A stretch of DNA of 5,951 bases, taken from NCBI GenBank assembly GCA_030613045.1, contig JAUWMS010000186.1, positions 1-5,951 of the forward strand, written 5' to 3'. A model generated the notes under the pieces. It worked only from the letters and a program-made list of their open reading frames with translations. It was not told the origin of the DNA and did not search any database. Shown in pieces: positions 1 to 5,297 of this stretch. The first letter of the stretch is position 1. Each line of letters begins with the position of its first letter. This stretch comes from Candidatus Latescibacterota bacterium. Lineage in GTDB: Bacteria > Latescibacterota > 4484-107. The position numbers and the translations under genes were made by a program.

Positions 1-57
1 AAACGCCTGACCAGAGCCATACTGGAAGGACTATGTCCAGAGTTGGCGTTCAGTTAG
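1..57 (+). CDS. Possible C-terminal tail of an upstream gene (partial)
   Basis: Frame 1 is open from the window edge to a TAG at 55-57 and would encode the last 18 residues of a protein, KRLTRAILEGLCPELAFS. The composition looks protein-like (amphipathic, no low-complexity), but 18 residues give no family. Frame 3 is also open from the edge to a TGA at 82-84, so the choice is weak. Short inverted repeats inside the stretch (AACGCC at 2-7 with GGCGTT at 45-50) would also fit a structured non-coding end. The sequence left of the window would settle it. Confidence 0.25.
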   Translation, partial: KRLTRAILEGLCPELAFS

Positions 58-260
58 GGGAAAGGACCAGGAAGCACTCATGAATCCTTATAATACGGCA
101 TAATAGGGCCCATTGAAAGGCATTTCAAGCCATGCTCGGGGCATGACCGCCAGCAAACCCCCCTGCCTTGACCCCACGCTCAAAAATGAGCTCTGCAACA
201 CAAAAAAAAACGAAATGCTCGAAAAAGAGTTCTTAATAGAACCTATTTTCCTACAGAATC

Positions 261-316
261 TGGTGACTGGTGATTGGTGAGTGGTGACTGGTGATTGGTG
301 AGTGGTGAGTGGTGAT
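261..316 (+). repeat. Heptamer tandem array TGGTGAN, eight units
   Basis: Eight consecutive 7-base units with the first six bases constant (TGGTGA) and the seventh C, T, G, C, T, G, G, T. The period is exactly 7 throughout. The same unit returns at 3140-3160 after pilC and at 5931-5944 after the last gene, so it is a dispersed family and not a local slip. Short 7-base tandem repeats in spacers are known as STRR in cyanobacteria. Equating the two would be inference. Function is unknown. Confidence 0.95.
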
Positions 317-414
317 CCGTTGCTGCTTACTAAGTTCCAATGAAGGCCTTTGCGTTTATGGATTTGAAGGTTCTCCATGGGTAATACCGCCCCTTGAAAT
401 TTTTTGGTTATGTT

Positions 415-439
415 CATCGTATAGGAATTTTCATTTTTT
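415..439 (+). repeat. Direct repeat, copy 1 (CATCGTATAG..TTTTCATTTTTT)
   Basis: A 25-base word with one mismatch to the copy at 603-627, 188 bases downstream. It starts CATCGTATAG, then G (A in copy 2), then AATTTTCATTTTTT. The AT-rich 3' half and TATAG core are promoter-like on either strand, but no spaced -35/-10 pair is convincing. It could bound a small repeated module or be one copy of a dispersed intergenic repeat. Confidence 0.85.
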
Positions 440-481
440 GTTTGATTCAGTTTCCGGGCAGAATTCTTTCCAATTAGGAGG

Positions 482-535
482 CCAGGAAGCCTGGAGAAAG
501 ACAATCCCTACGCAGGCCCTCTCCTGGTTTCCTGG
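482..535. repeat. Inverted repeat of the CCAGGAA/TTCCTGG family
   Basis: The arm at 482-496 (CCAGGAAGCCTGGAG) is the reverse complement of the arm at 521-535 (CTCCTGGTTTCCTGG) at 13 of 15 positions, with 24 bases between. The right arm continues as an imperfect octamer series (TCCTGGTT, TCCTGGAT, TCCTGATA) through 546. The left arm is itself a small palindrome (CCAGG-AAG-CCTGG). It follows the same build as the other spacer repeats here: short-period words placed in opposite orientations. Confidence 0.7.
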
Positions 536-602
536 ATTCCTGATAGAAAACACGCTCTGCTTATCGAAGATTTACCAAAGCTTGCCCGAAGGGTGCTAAG
601 TG

Positions 603-627
603 CATCGTATAGAAATTTTCATTTTTT
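603..627 (+). repeat. Direct repeat, copy 2
   Basis: Second copy of the 25-base word at 415-439, differing at one base (A at 613 where copy 1 has G). It lies directly before the 14-bp stem-loop at 636-667. The two copies enclose the CCAGGAA/TTCCTGG inverted repeat. Confidence 0.85.
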
Positions 628-635
628 ATTTTGGG

Positions 636-667
636 GTTGGTTCGGGATTTTGTAATCCCGAACCAAC
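636..667. repeat. Perfect 14-bp stem-loop, GGTTCGGG...CCCGAACC palindrome
   Basis: Bases 636-649 (GTTGGTTCGGGATT) are the exact reverse complement of 654-667 (AATCCCGAACCAAC), with a 4-base loop TTGT. No run of T follows the stem on either strand (the T-rich stretch lies before it on the + strand), so a standard terminator is unlikely. Its arms are shared with weaker stem-loops at 1019-1045 and 3258-3290. This suggests a REP-like dispersed palindrome, though REP status cannot be shown from one window. Confidence 0.9.
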
Positions 668-690
668 TTATTGAAAAGGTTCTGCTGGTT

Positions 691-745
691 CACGGAGACA
701 CGAAGTCACCTAAGACAGGGGGTAGAAGTTCTCCGCGTCTCCGTG
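691..745. repeat. Inverted repeat of the CACGGAGACACG / CGTCTCCGTG family
   Basis: CACGGAGACACGAAG at 691-705 matches the reverse complement of CTCCGCGTCTCCGTG at 731-745 at 13 of 15 positions, across a 25-base gap. The words are low-complexity (ACGGAG, CTCCGTG), like the other spacer repeats. No gene boundary or U-tract is associated. Confidence 0.7.
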
Positions 746-911
746 TTTTCCTGGTGCGGATCGCCCAATTTTTTCCGGAGCGATGGGGAAGCATTTTTTC
801 AAAGCCAATTTTTGGCTAAAGGGCACGTCCACGAGTGCCGATTGAGAGAATGATGGGTTGTTCTCAACGGCGCTGTTCAGGATTCTAAGTTTCAATGACT
901 GCCGCTTGCTT

Positions 912-923
912 TAAGGAGGTGAT
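912..923 (+). other. Twelve-base word fully complementary to the 16S rRNA 3' end
   Basis: TAAGGAGGTGAT is the exact complement of the conserved 16S tail ATCACCTCCTTA, far longer than a usual Shine-Dalgarno site. The only ATG nearby (922-924) overlaps it and opens a 19-residue frame ending at 981. A GTG at 941 opens a 36-residue frame. Neither looks like a normal gene. It may be a remnant of a lost gene start, a leader peptide site or chance. Confidence 0.4.
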
Positions 924-1018
924 GGAAGGCTGCAGGCGGAGTGGGATTGGGGCAGTTGGGGTTCAAATTTTACTCGCGTAGCCTGCATTATTCACGAGTC
1001 CGGGGGTTCACGCTCGTG

Positions 1019-1045
1019 TTCGGGTTTTTCTCAAACCCTCCCGAA
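1019..1045. repeat. Stem-loop with TTCGGG / CCCGAA arms
   Basis: TTCGGG at 1019-1024 pairs with CCCGAA at 1040-1045. An alternative inner pairing joins GGGTTT (1022-1027) to AAACCC (1033-1038) with a 5-base loop. Just upstream, CACGAG (993-998) pairs with CTCGTG (1013-1018). The arms resemble the perfect palindrome at 636-667. No U-tract follows, so it is not called a terminator. Confidence 0.5.
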
Positions 1046-1053
1046 AACTGAGT

Positions 1054-1101
1054 AGGGAAAATGGAATCATTTTCCCTTAGGGGAAATAGAATGCTTTCCC
1101 C
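1054..1101. repeat. Two tandem, sequence-related hairpins upstream of the pilin-like gene
   Basis: The first hairpin has a perfect 10-bp stem, AGGGAAAATG (1054-1063) with CATTTTCCCT (1068-1077), and loop GAAT. The second has a 7-bp stem, GGGGAAA (1080-1086) with TTTCCCC (1095-1101), and an 8-base loop. Both share GGGAAA and TTTCCC arms and a central GAAT, so one probably arose by duplication of the other. They end 70 bases before the ATG at 1172 and sit in the likely leader or promoter region. Possible roles are a protein-binding site, a leader-RNA element or mobile repeat units. Confidence 0.8.
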
Positions 1102-1156
1102 CTCCAGATTTACAAATAACGCAGGATAGTTGTTTCTTCGTAACTCGCTGTTTTCC

Positions 1157-1165
1157 AAAGGAGGA
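1157..1165 (+). promoter_or_regulatory. Ribosome binding site that fixes the start at 1172
   Basis: AAAGGAGGA lies 6-7 bases before ATG 1172. It falls inside the longer frame that opens at TTG 1130, which argues that the TTG is not the true start. Confidence 0.85.
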
Positions 1166-1171
1166 ACCAAA

Positions 1172-1591
1172 ATGGGACAGCAGCAACTTCTGTTGATCGT
1201 GGTCGGCGTGGTGATCGTTGGGATCGCCGTGGCCGTCGGCATTCAGATGTTCGGCGAGCAGTCCGCGCAGGCGAATCTGGATTCGGTGATCGGTGATCTC
1301 CAGAGCATCTCCGCACGGGCGCACCAATTTTATCTCAAGCCGACGAGTATGGGCGGCGGCGGCCGCTCCTTTTCGGGGCTGACCGCGGATGCTTCCGGTC
1401 TGGCGAAGCTGACTACACGAGGCACGAACGATAATGGGACCTATTCCATTGTCACGGCCGGAGACGCCTCGGAAGTCGTGGTTCAGGGCGCCGGTGTCGA
1501 GGACGGGGATGGCGATGGCAACACCATTCAGGTGAAGCTCTGGGTGCGTGCGGATGTGGATGACGATTCCCTGTCGATTGTGTACCGGTGA
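1172..1591 (+). CDS. Pilin-like single-pass membrane protein with a non-classical Gly-Gln N-terminus
   Basis: A 139-residue protein, probably a structural or minor subunit of a type IV filament. It begins Met-Gly-Gln-Gln-Gln, then a hydrophobic helix at about residues 6-27, then a helical stretch (28-55) with an Ala/Gln/Asn pattern like a pilin alpha-1 helix. A Gly-rich segment follows (PTSMGGGGRSF, 57-67), then a beta-rich C-terminal part. Cleavage after Gly2 would put Gln at +1 and Leu at +5, so the usual Phe+1 and Glu+5 of prepilins are missing and there is no basic leader. DGDGDG at 111-116 fits a DxDxDG calcium-binding loop, and GspG-type pseudopilins are known to bind calcium in their C-terminal part. 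ATG 1172 is chosen for its strong ribosome binding site. An in-frame TTG at 1130 would add a 14-residue leader with Arg and Lys but has a poor site. A terminator follows at 1611-1657, so it is probably its own transcript, and neighbouring pilC and pilB support the role. The gene is certain. The pilin assignment is probable. Confidence 0.85.
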   Translation: MGQQQLLLIVVGVVIVGIAVAVGIQMFGEQSAQANLDSVIGDLQSISARAHQFYLKPTSMGGGGRSFSGLTADASGLAKLTTRGTNDNGTYSIVTAGDASEVVVQGAGVEDGDGDGNTIQVKLWVRADVDDDSLSIVYR

Positions 1592-1610
1592 GCGATGCCG
1601 GGCTGAAAGG

Positions 1611-1657
1611 AAAGGGCAAGTCTGCGGTTGGCGAGGATAGGCTTGCCCTTTTGTTTT
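1611..1657 (+). terminator. Rho-independent terminator after the pilin-like gene
   Basis: AAAGGGCAAG (1611-1620) pairs perfectly with CTTGCCCTTT (1642-1651). Four further inner pairs including wobbles leave a loop of about 13 bases. TTTTGTTTT runs from 1649 to 1657. It lies 19 bases after the stop codon, so it would separate this gene's transcript from pilC. Confidence 0.85.
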
Positions 1658-1753
1658 GATGAGGAATGATCGGTAGTTTCAACATTTGTTCGCGCACTTT
1701 TTCACCCGCTCATTTTCCCACTTTTCCGTGCAAAATCCCGACCGGAAATTACT

Positions 1754-1760
1754 GAGAGGA
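1754..1760 (+). promoter_or_regulatory. Ribosome binding site of pilC
   Basis: GAGAGGA ends 8 bases before ATG 1769. This is normal spacing and supports that start. Confidence 0.7.
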
Positions 1761-1768
1761 TAGGCGCC

Positions 1769-3100
1769 ATGGCCGAATTTCGGTATCAAGGGTTGAACGT
1801 GTCGGGGCGGCACGTGCAGGGAACGCTCAATGCGAGCAGCATGAAAGAGGCGAAGCATCGGGTGGAGGAAATCGCCGCGAGTCGGCATTTTCGCGTCATT
1901 GCGCTGCAGAAGCGGGTGACGTTTGTGTATAAGGTGCGCAAGGGAACGGAGAAGCCGGTTCGGGGGGAGCAGAAGGCGTTTTCGAAGGAGGACGTGGAGG
2001 CTGCGCTCGGTCGGATGGGGGTTCAGGTGCTTCGTGTACAGCGGAAGCTCCTGGATTTTAAGATGAAGCCGCCCTTTAACGACGTGGTGCTGTTCATTCG
2101 GCTTTCCGCGGACTTGCTCCGGGAGAAGCTTCCCTACGAGGAAGTGCTTCAGATGATGATGGGGGACATTCAAAGCGCAAGCTTGAAGGAGGCCATTCGG
2201 GAGATCCAACAGGAACTCAAAGAGGGGAAGGACGGCGAGGAGGTGTTCGGAAAGCAGGAAGGAGTATTGGGAAAATTCGCCGCCCACATGCTCGGGGTGG
2301 CGTCCAAGAGCGGAAATATGGTGGAGATCTATGAGACTACGGCTAAATTTTTGGAGCGCAATCAACAGTTCAAGAAGGATCTGAAGAGCGCATTGGTCAT
2401 GCCGGCGATCACGATGGTGGCGCTTTTGGCAGCGGTGGGGTTCTACGTGGCGTACATCTTCCCCAAGACGGCGTCGCTGTTCACGAAATACGATTTCGAA
2501 CTGCCGCCTATGACCTCGGCCACGCTTCAATTGAGCGCTTTTCTTCAACACAATGTGCTTTATTTTGTGGTTGTTTTCATGGTGCTGGGAGGAATTATCT
2601 TCCAGTTCGTGCGGAGTCGTAAAGGAAGATTGTTTGTAGATCGGTGGATGATCCGGATTCCCGTGGTGGGATCGCTGTTGCACAAGACCAGCATCGAGAT
2701 TTTTTCGCGCGTGTTCTATGCGCTGTACAGTGGTTCGGGCGAGAATATGGAGCCGATCCGAATCGGCGCCGAGGCCTGCCAAAATAAGTATATGGAGGCG
2801 CGCATCAAAAACGTGGCGATGCCGATGATGTTGAAGGACGGACGGGGTCTGGTGGAGGCGTTGGAGGCCACCGGAGTGTTCACGGACACGGCCATTTCGC
2901 GCTACCGTTCGGGTGTGGAGACCGGGACGATCCGCAAGACGGCTCTGCAGTTGGCGGAGTATTACGAACGGGATACCTCGTATCGGATGAAGAGTGTGGT
3001 GGAGTTCATCAATGTCAACATTTCTCTGATCATTATGCTCATTATGATCGGTTTGACGATCGTGTCGTCCGAGACGGCGACGATTAAGCCGAGTTATTGA
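1769..3100 (+). CDS. pilC: PilC/GspF-family inner-membrane platform protein
   Basis: A 443-residue platform protein of type IV pilus or type II secretion machines. In this family it sits in the inner membrane, contacts the assembly ATPase and passes subunits into the growing filament. Two T2SSF domains are visible at about 105-232 and 306-430. The first ends in a membrane segment at about 209-231 (LVMPAITMVALLAAVGFYV), a second membrane segment is at about 262-281, and a third at about 412-433 (INVNISLIIMLIMIGL). Family-like motifs include LGVASKSGNMVEIYE (175-189), where the usual form has Ser/Gly-Glu, and SGVETGTIRKTA (381-392). The usual length is about 400. The extra length is at the N-terminus, where the beta/alpha unit at 1-50 (MAEFRYQGLNVSGRHVQGTL) seems to be repeated at about 66-95 (GEQKAFSKEDVEAALGRMG). 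It starts at ATG 1769 after GAGAGGA. pilB follows 275 bases later, which reverses the common pilB-pilC order. GspF of a secretion system is the alternative name. Confidence 0.95.
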   Translation: MAEFRYQGLNVSGRHVQGTLNASSMKEAKHRVEEIAASRHFRVIALQKRVTFVYKVRKGTEKPVRGEQKAFSKEDVEAALGRMGVQVLRVQRKLLDFKMKPPFNDVVLFIRLSADLLREKLPYEEVLQMMMGDIQSASLKEAIREIQQELKEGKDGEEVFGKQEGVLGKFAAHMLGVASKSGNMVEIYETTAKFLERNQQFKKDLKSALVMPAITMVALLAAVGFYVAYIFPKTASLFTKYDFELPPMTSATLQLSAFLQHNVLYFVVVFMVLGGIIFQFVRSRKGRLFVDRWMIRIPVVGSLLHKTSIEIFSRVFYALYSGSGENMEPIRIGAEACQNKYMEARIKNVAMPMMLKDGRGLVEALEATGVFTDTAISRYRSGVETGTIRKTALQLAEYYERDTSYRMKSVVEFINVNISLIIMLIMIGLTIVSSETATIKPSY

Positions 3101-3101
3101 G

Positions 3102-3160
3102 GCGTGAGGCGTAAAACGTAAAGCGTGATGCGTAGAGCGTGGTGATTGGTGAGTGGTGCG
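3102..3160 (+). repeat. Compound heptamer array: GCGTRAN units joined to TGGTGAN units
   Basis: It starts 1 base after the pilC stop. The units GCGTGAG, GCGTAAA, ACGTAAA, GCGTGAT, GCGTAGA and GCGTGGT occupy 3102-3143 at a strict 7-base period. From 3140 it passes, with a 3-base phase shift, into TGGTGAT, TGGTGAG and TGGTGCG, the family seen at 261-316. Two word families in one block suggest they spread or mutate by the same process. No terminator signal is visible here. Confidence 0.9.
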
Positions 3161-3257
3161 CCGGATTTCGGAATTCTCCGGAGGCCTCTCAGGAAGGGCA
3201 AAAATGGACGTCCCCAAACCTGAGTTCAAGTTGTGATCGTGCAGAGGATATGGGCAT

Positions 3258-3317
3258 GGTTCGGGTGATTCAGGGAAGTTCTTCCGAACCGTGAACGGAA
3301 CAACATGGAGTTCACGG
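3258..3317. repeat. Two adjoining stem-loops in the pilC-pilB spacer
   Basis: GGTTCGG (3258-3264) pairs with CCGAACC (3284-3290) over a 19-base loop. CCGTGAAC (3289-3296) pairs perfectly with GTTCACGG (3310-3317) over a 13-base loop. The two stems share bases 3289-3290, so they abut or compete. The first has the same arms as the perfect palindrome at 636-667. They end 58 bases before the pilB ATG, in what would be its leader if transcription runs through from pilC. No U-tract follows. Confidence 0.65.
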
Positions 3318-3337
3318 AAAAGGTTTGGCGGAATTTC

Positions 3338-3358
3338 ACGTTTTACGTATCACGTTTT
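3338..3358 (-). repeat. Heptamer array ACGTTTT-ACGTATC-ACGTTTT, inverted relative to 3102-3143
   Basis: Three exact 7-base units. On the minus strand they read AAAACGT, GATACGT, AAAACGT, which is the same word family as GCGTAAAACGTAAAGCGTGA downstream of pilC but in opposite orientation. It ends 2 bases before the pilB ribosome binding site. The pilC-pilB spacer is therefore bracketed by inverted arrays about 240 bases apart. Confidence 0.85.
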
Positions 3359-3360
3359 AG

Positions 3361-3367
3361 AGAGAAG
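3361..3367 (+). promoter_or_regulatory. Probable ribosome binding site of pilB
   Basis: AGAGAAG ends 8 bases before ATG 3376. An in-frame GTG at 3367 would add three residues but overlaps this site and has only the heptamer repeat upstream, so ATG 3376 is preferred. Confidence 0.55.
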
Positions 3368-3375
3368 TGGACCTT

Positions 3376-5205
3376 ATGGCATCTGGAAATCGGGAAAAAA
3401 AGCGCGAATCCGGCTTGAGTCGGGGCGCGTACCGCATCGGCGATTTTCTCAAGGAAAAGGGGCGTGTGGATGCCGAGACGATTGAGCAGGCGATCGCCAT
3501 TCAGCGGGAACGGCCCGAAACCCGGGCGGGGGCACGACAGCGTCTCGGGGATATTCTGACCGAGGATCTGGGCGTAGATCGTCACATAGTGTACCAGTCG
3601 CTCGCGGAGCTTTACGGTTTTCGTGAGATCCATATCGAGCCGAAGACGATGGAGGAGGAGCGCCTAAGCGCCGTCCGCGAGTTGTTGGACCGGTTGCCCG
3701 ATGAAGTTCGGACCCAAGTACTCAATAAACGGGTGATCCCCTTCCCGGAGGGGCCGGAAGCCAGTGGGACATTGCAAATTCTGGCGGCGGATCCCACGGA
3801 GCCATTTATCGAGACCTTGGCGTCGCGTCTCGGGCATCGGAAGTACGAGGCGGCCTACGTCCGGCTCGAGGTGCTGGATGAGCTGATTGACCGGATCGCG
3901 CCCCCGAAAAACGAATTTTTAGAGCTGATCGAGGAAGCCACTCAGGCGGCGGAGGTCATCGAGGAGGAGGAGAAGGTCCGAATTGATGAAGAGGCATTGG
4001 ACGCCGAGATCAATCAAAGTCTGCTTGGGAGTCTCGTGGAGGGGAGCTTGGTGGAGGCGGTTCGGCGCGGGGTCAGCGATATTCACATCGTCCCGCAGGA
4101 AGGGAATCGGGTGGAGTTCCACTTCCGGGAGGATGGCAAGCTGTATCTGTGGCATACCCAGGAGGGCACCAAGCCGGAGGCGGTTTCGGCGGTGCTCAAG
4201 GACCGGGCCATCAACGTAGATCGTTTTGAGCGGGAGCGGGCGCAGGATGGGTTTATTCAGCGGAAGATTGACGGACACCTGCTTCGGTTTCGTGTGTCCG
4301 TGCTTCCGATTGTAGGCGAGGAGTTCGAGCGCAAGTTAGAGAGCGTCGTGATCCGTATCCTGGATGATCGAAAGGTGATCACGGATCTGGAAAAACTCGG
4401 TCTCCAGGGCAAGACGCAGGAGGCGTTTGTTCAGTCCATCAAAAAGCCTCAGGGCATCGTGATTTTGACCGGCCCTACCGGGAGTGGGAAGAGCACGACG
4501 CTGGTGGCGGCGCTTTACTATGTGATGGATCCTTCGGTGAACGTGCTGACCGTGGAGGATCCGGTCGAATATATGATCCGGGGCGCCCGACAGATCAAGA
4601 TCAATCCGGATAAGCTGAACTTCGAGCAGGCGGTCCGGGCGATCCTGCGGCACGATCCGGATATTGTGATGGTGGGCGAGATGCGGGATCTGGAGACCGC
4701 GCAGATTGCCATTAAGCTGGCGAACACCGGACATTTGACGTTTTCGACGCTGCATACGAACGATGCGCCGAGTGCGGTGTCCCGGCTCTATAAGATGGGC
4801 GTGGAGCCGTTTTTGATCGCCAACGCCATCAACGTCGTGGTGGCTCAGCGGTTAGTGCCCACCCTGTGTTCGAACTGTAAACGCGTTATCGAAAATCTGG
4901 ATCCATCGGTTCCTCTGAGCCTGGGATTCACGGAGGAGGAGATCGAGGCAGTCCCGTTCTACGAGGCGGTGGGATGTGAAGCGTGCCGAATGGGCTATAA
5001 GGGGCGCGCCGGGATTCACGAAGCCCTGCTGTTTACCAAAAATATCCGCCGGTTGATCCTGAGGGCGGGGGAAACGGTAGATGAGGAAGCGATCCGGGAG
5101 CAAGCTGTCGAGGATGGGATGATGAGCCTGCGAGCCTCCGGACGGGAACGGATCAAACAGGGGATCACGACGTTTGAGGCGGTGGCGGCGGCTACGACGG
5201 AGTGA
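3376..5205 (+). CDS. pilB: PilB/GspE-family type IV filament assembly ATPase
   Basis: A 609-residue cytoplasmic hexameric ATPase that powers filament extension with PilC. Residues are counted from ATG 3376. Residues 20-43 (R-I-G-x2-L-x3-G-x6-I-x3-I-x2-Q) match the cyclic di-GMP-binding MshEN pattern exactly. A second copy at 56-79 has one extra residue and Leu instead of the last Gln. An acidic linker (about 180-205) precedes the N2 domain with GVSDIH (232-237). The motor domain has Walker A GPTGSGKST (366-374, Lys372), an Asp box VEDPVEY (393-399), Walker B around HDPDIVMVGEMRD (426-438, Met in place of the usual Ile) and a His box TGHLTFSTLHTNDA (451-464). Two zinc-type Cys pairs follow (498/501 and 534/537), as in PilB/GspE and unlike PilT. 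All catalytic residues are intact. Length is typical. The gene lies 275 bases after pilC with repeats on both sides. Whether it serves a pilus or a secretion system cannot be told here. Confidence 0.97.
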   Translation: MASGNREKKRESGLSRGAYRIGDFLKEKGRVDAETIEQAIAIQRERPETRAGARQRLGDILTEDLGVDRHIVYQSLAELYGFREIHIEPKTMEEERLSAVRELLDRLPDEVRTQVLNKRVIPFPEGPEASGTLQILAADPTEPFIETLASRLGHRKYEAAYVRLEVLDELIDRIAPPKNEFLELIEEATQAAEVIEEEEKVRIDEEALDAEINQSLLGSLVEGSLVEAVRRGVSDIHIVPQEGNRVEFHFREDGKLYLWHTQEGTKPEAVSAVLKDRAINVDRFERERAQDGFIQRKIDGHLLRFRVSVLPIVGEEFERKLESVVIRILDDRKVITDLEKLGLQGKTQEAFVQSIKKPQGIVILTGPTGSGKSTTLVAALYYVMDPSVNVLTVEDPVEYMIRGARQIKINPDKLNFEQAVRAILRHDPDIVMVGEMRDLETAQIAIKLANTGHLTFSTLHTNDAPSAVSRLYKMGVEPFLIANAINVVVAQRLVPTLCSNCKRVIENLDPSVPLSLGFTEEEIEAVPFYEAVGCEACRMGYKGRAGIHEALLFTKNIRRLILRAGETVDEEAIREQAVEDGMMSLRASGRERIKQGITTFEAVAAATTE

Positions 5206-5210
5206 GCTTC

Positions 5211-5242
5211 ATTGCGGATTGGGGATTGCGGATCGCGGATTG
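5211..5242 (+). repeat. Heptamer array ATTGCGG, four and a half units
   Basis: ATTGCGG, ATTGGGG, ATTGCGG, ATCGCGG and a trailing ATTG, beginning 5 bases after the pilB stop codon. The same unit recurs at 5298-5318. No terminator is seen between pilB and the next gene. Confidence 0.9.
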
Positions 5243-5250
5243 AAACCTCA

Positions 5251-5275
5251 CCGCAAAGCCGCAAAGAGCGCAAAG
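5251..5275 (+). repeat. CCGCAAAG short tandem repeat
   Basis: CCGCAAAG, CCGCAAAG, AGCGCAAAG: two exact 8-base units and a 9-base variant. It lies between the two ATTGCGG arrays. Confidence 0.8.
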
Positions 5276-5297
5276 AACTTCAACACCTGGATTTTGT

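Larger units (their letters stand above)
58..1171. other. Gene-free, repeat-rich spacer upstream of the pilin-like gene
   Basis: About 1.1 kb without a convincing gene. Open frames here either translate the repeats (the minus-strand frame over 88-504 reads the heptamers as Thr-His-Gln-Ser-Pro) or lack a ribosome binding site and any recognisable composition. Items listed separately are the heptamer array, a 25-base direct repeat, two inverted repeats, a 14-bp stem-loop, a strong Shine-Dalgarno-like word and tandem hairpins. Minor items are small hairpins at 113-128 (TTGAAA/TTTCAA), 131-145 (CATGC/GCATG), 178-191 (GCTCA/TGAGC), 229-242 (GTTCT/AGAAC), 803-817 (AGCCA/TGGCT) and 822-839 (GGCAC/GTGCC). 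A TATAAT at 89-94 has no matching -35 element, so I do not call a promoter. Base composition is AT-richer than in the genes over roughly 200-650. Confidence 0.7.

Noticed and set aside
89..94. TATAAT as a -10 promoter element
   Set aside because: No -35-like hexamer is found 16-18 bases upstream and no gene follows, so it cannot be told from chance in AT-rich DNA.
261..316. CRISPR array or coding minisatellite
   Set aside because: The units are contiguous 7-mers without spacers. Period 7 breaks frame, so it is neither a CRISPR nor a protein repeat.
88..504. Minus-strand open frame of 138 codons in the first spacer
   Set aside because: Its middle is the heptamer array read as repeated Thr-His-Gln-Ser-Pro-Val, and it has no ribosome binding site or recognisable domain.
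636..667. The perfect stem-loop as a transcription terminator
   Set aside because: No T-run follows the stem on either strand and no gene end is adjacent.
941..1051. Short frame from GTG 941 containing GFTLV, the classical prepilin motif
   Set aside because: The motif is followed by Phe instead of Glu, and the frame stops after FGFFSNPPEN with no hydrophobic helix. At 36 codons it overlaps stem-loops, so the match is probably chance.
1130..1171. TTG start giving a 14-residue extension to the first pilin-like protein
   Set aside because: A strong ribosome binding site lies inside the extension, ideally spaced for ATG 1172. The extension would supply a basic leader, so it is kept only as an alternative.
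1679..3229. Long minus-strand open frame (516 codons) opposite pilC
   Set aside because: It is the antisense shadow of pilC: Arg/His/Leu-rich, no family resemblance, no good ribosome binding site, and its N-terminal part simply translates the heptamer array. The + strand frame has full PilC signatures.
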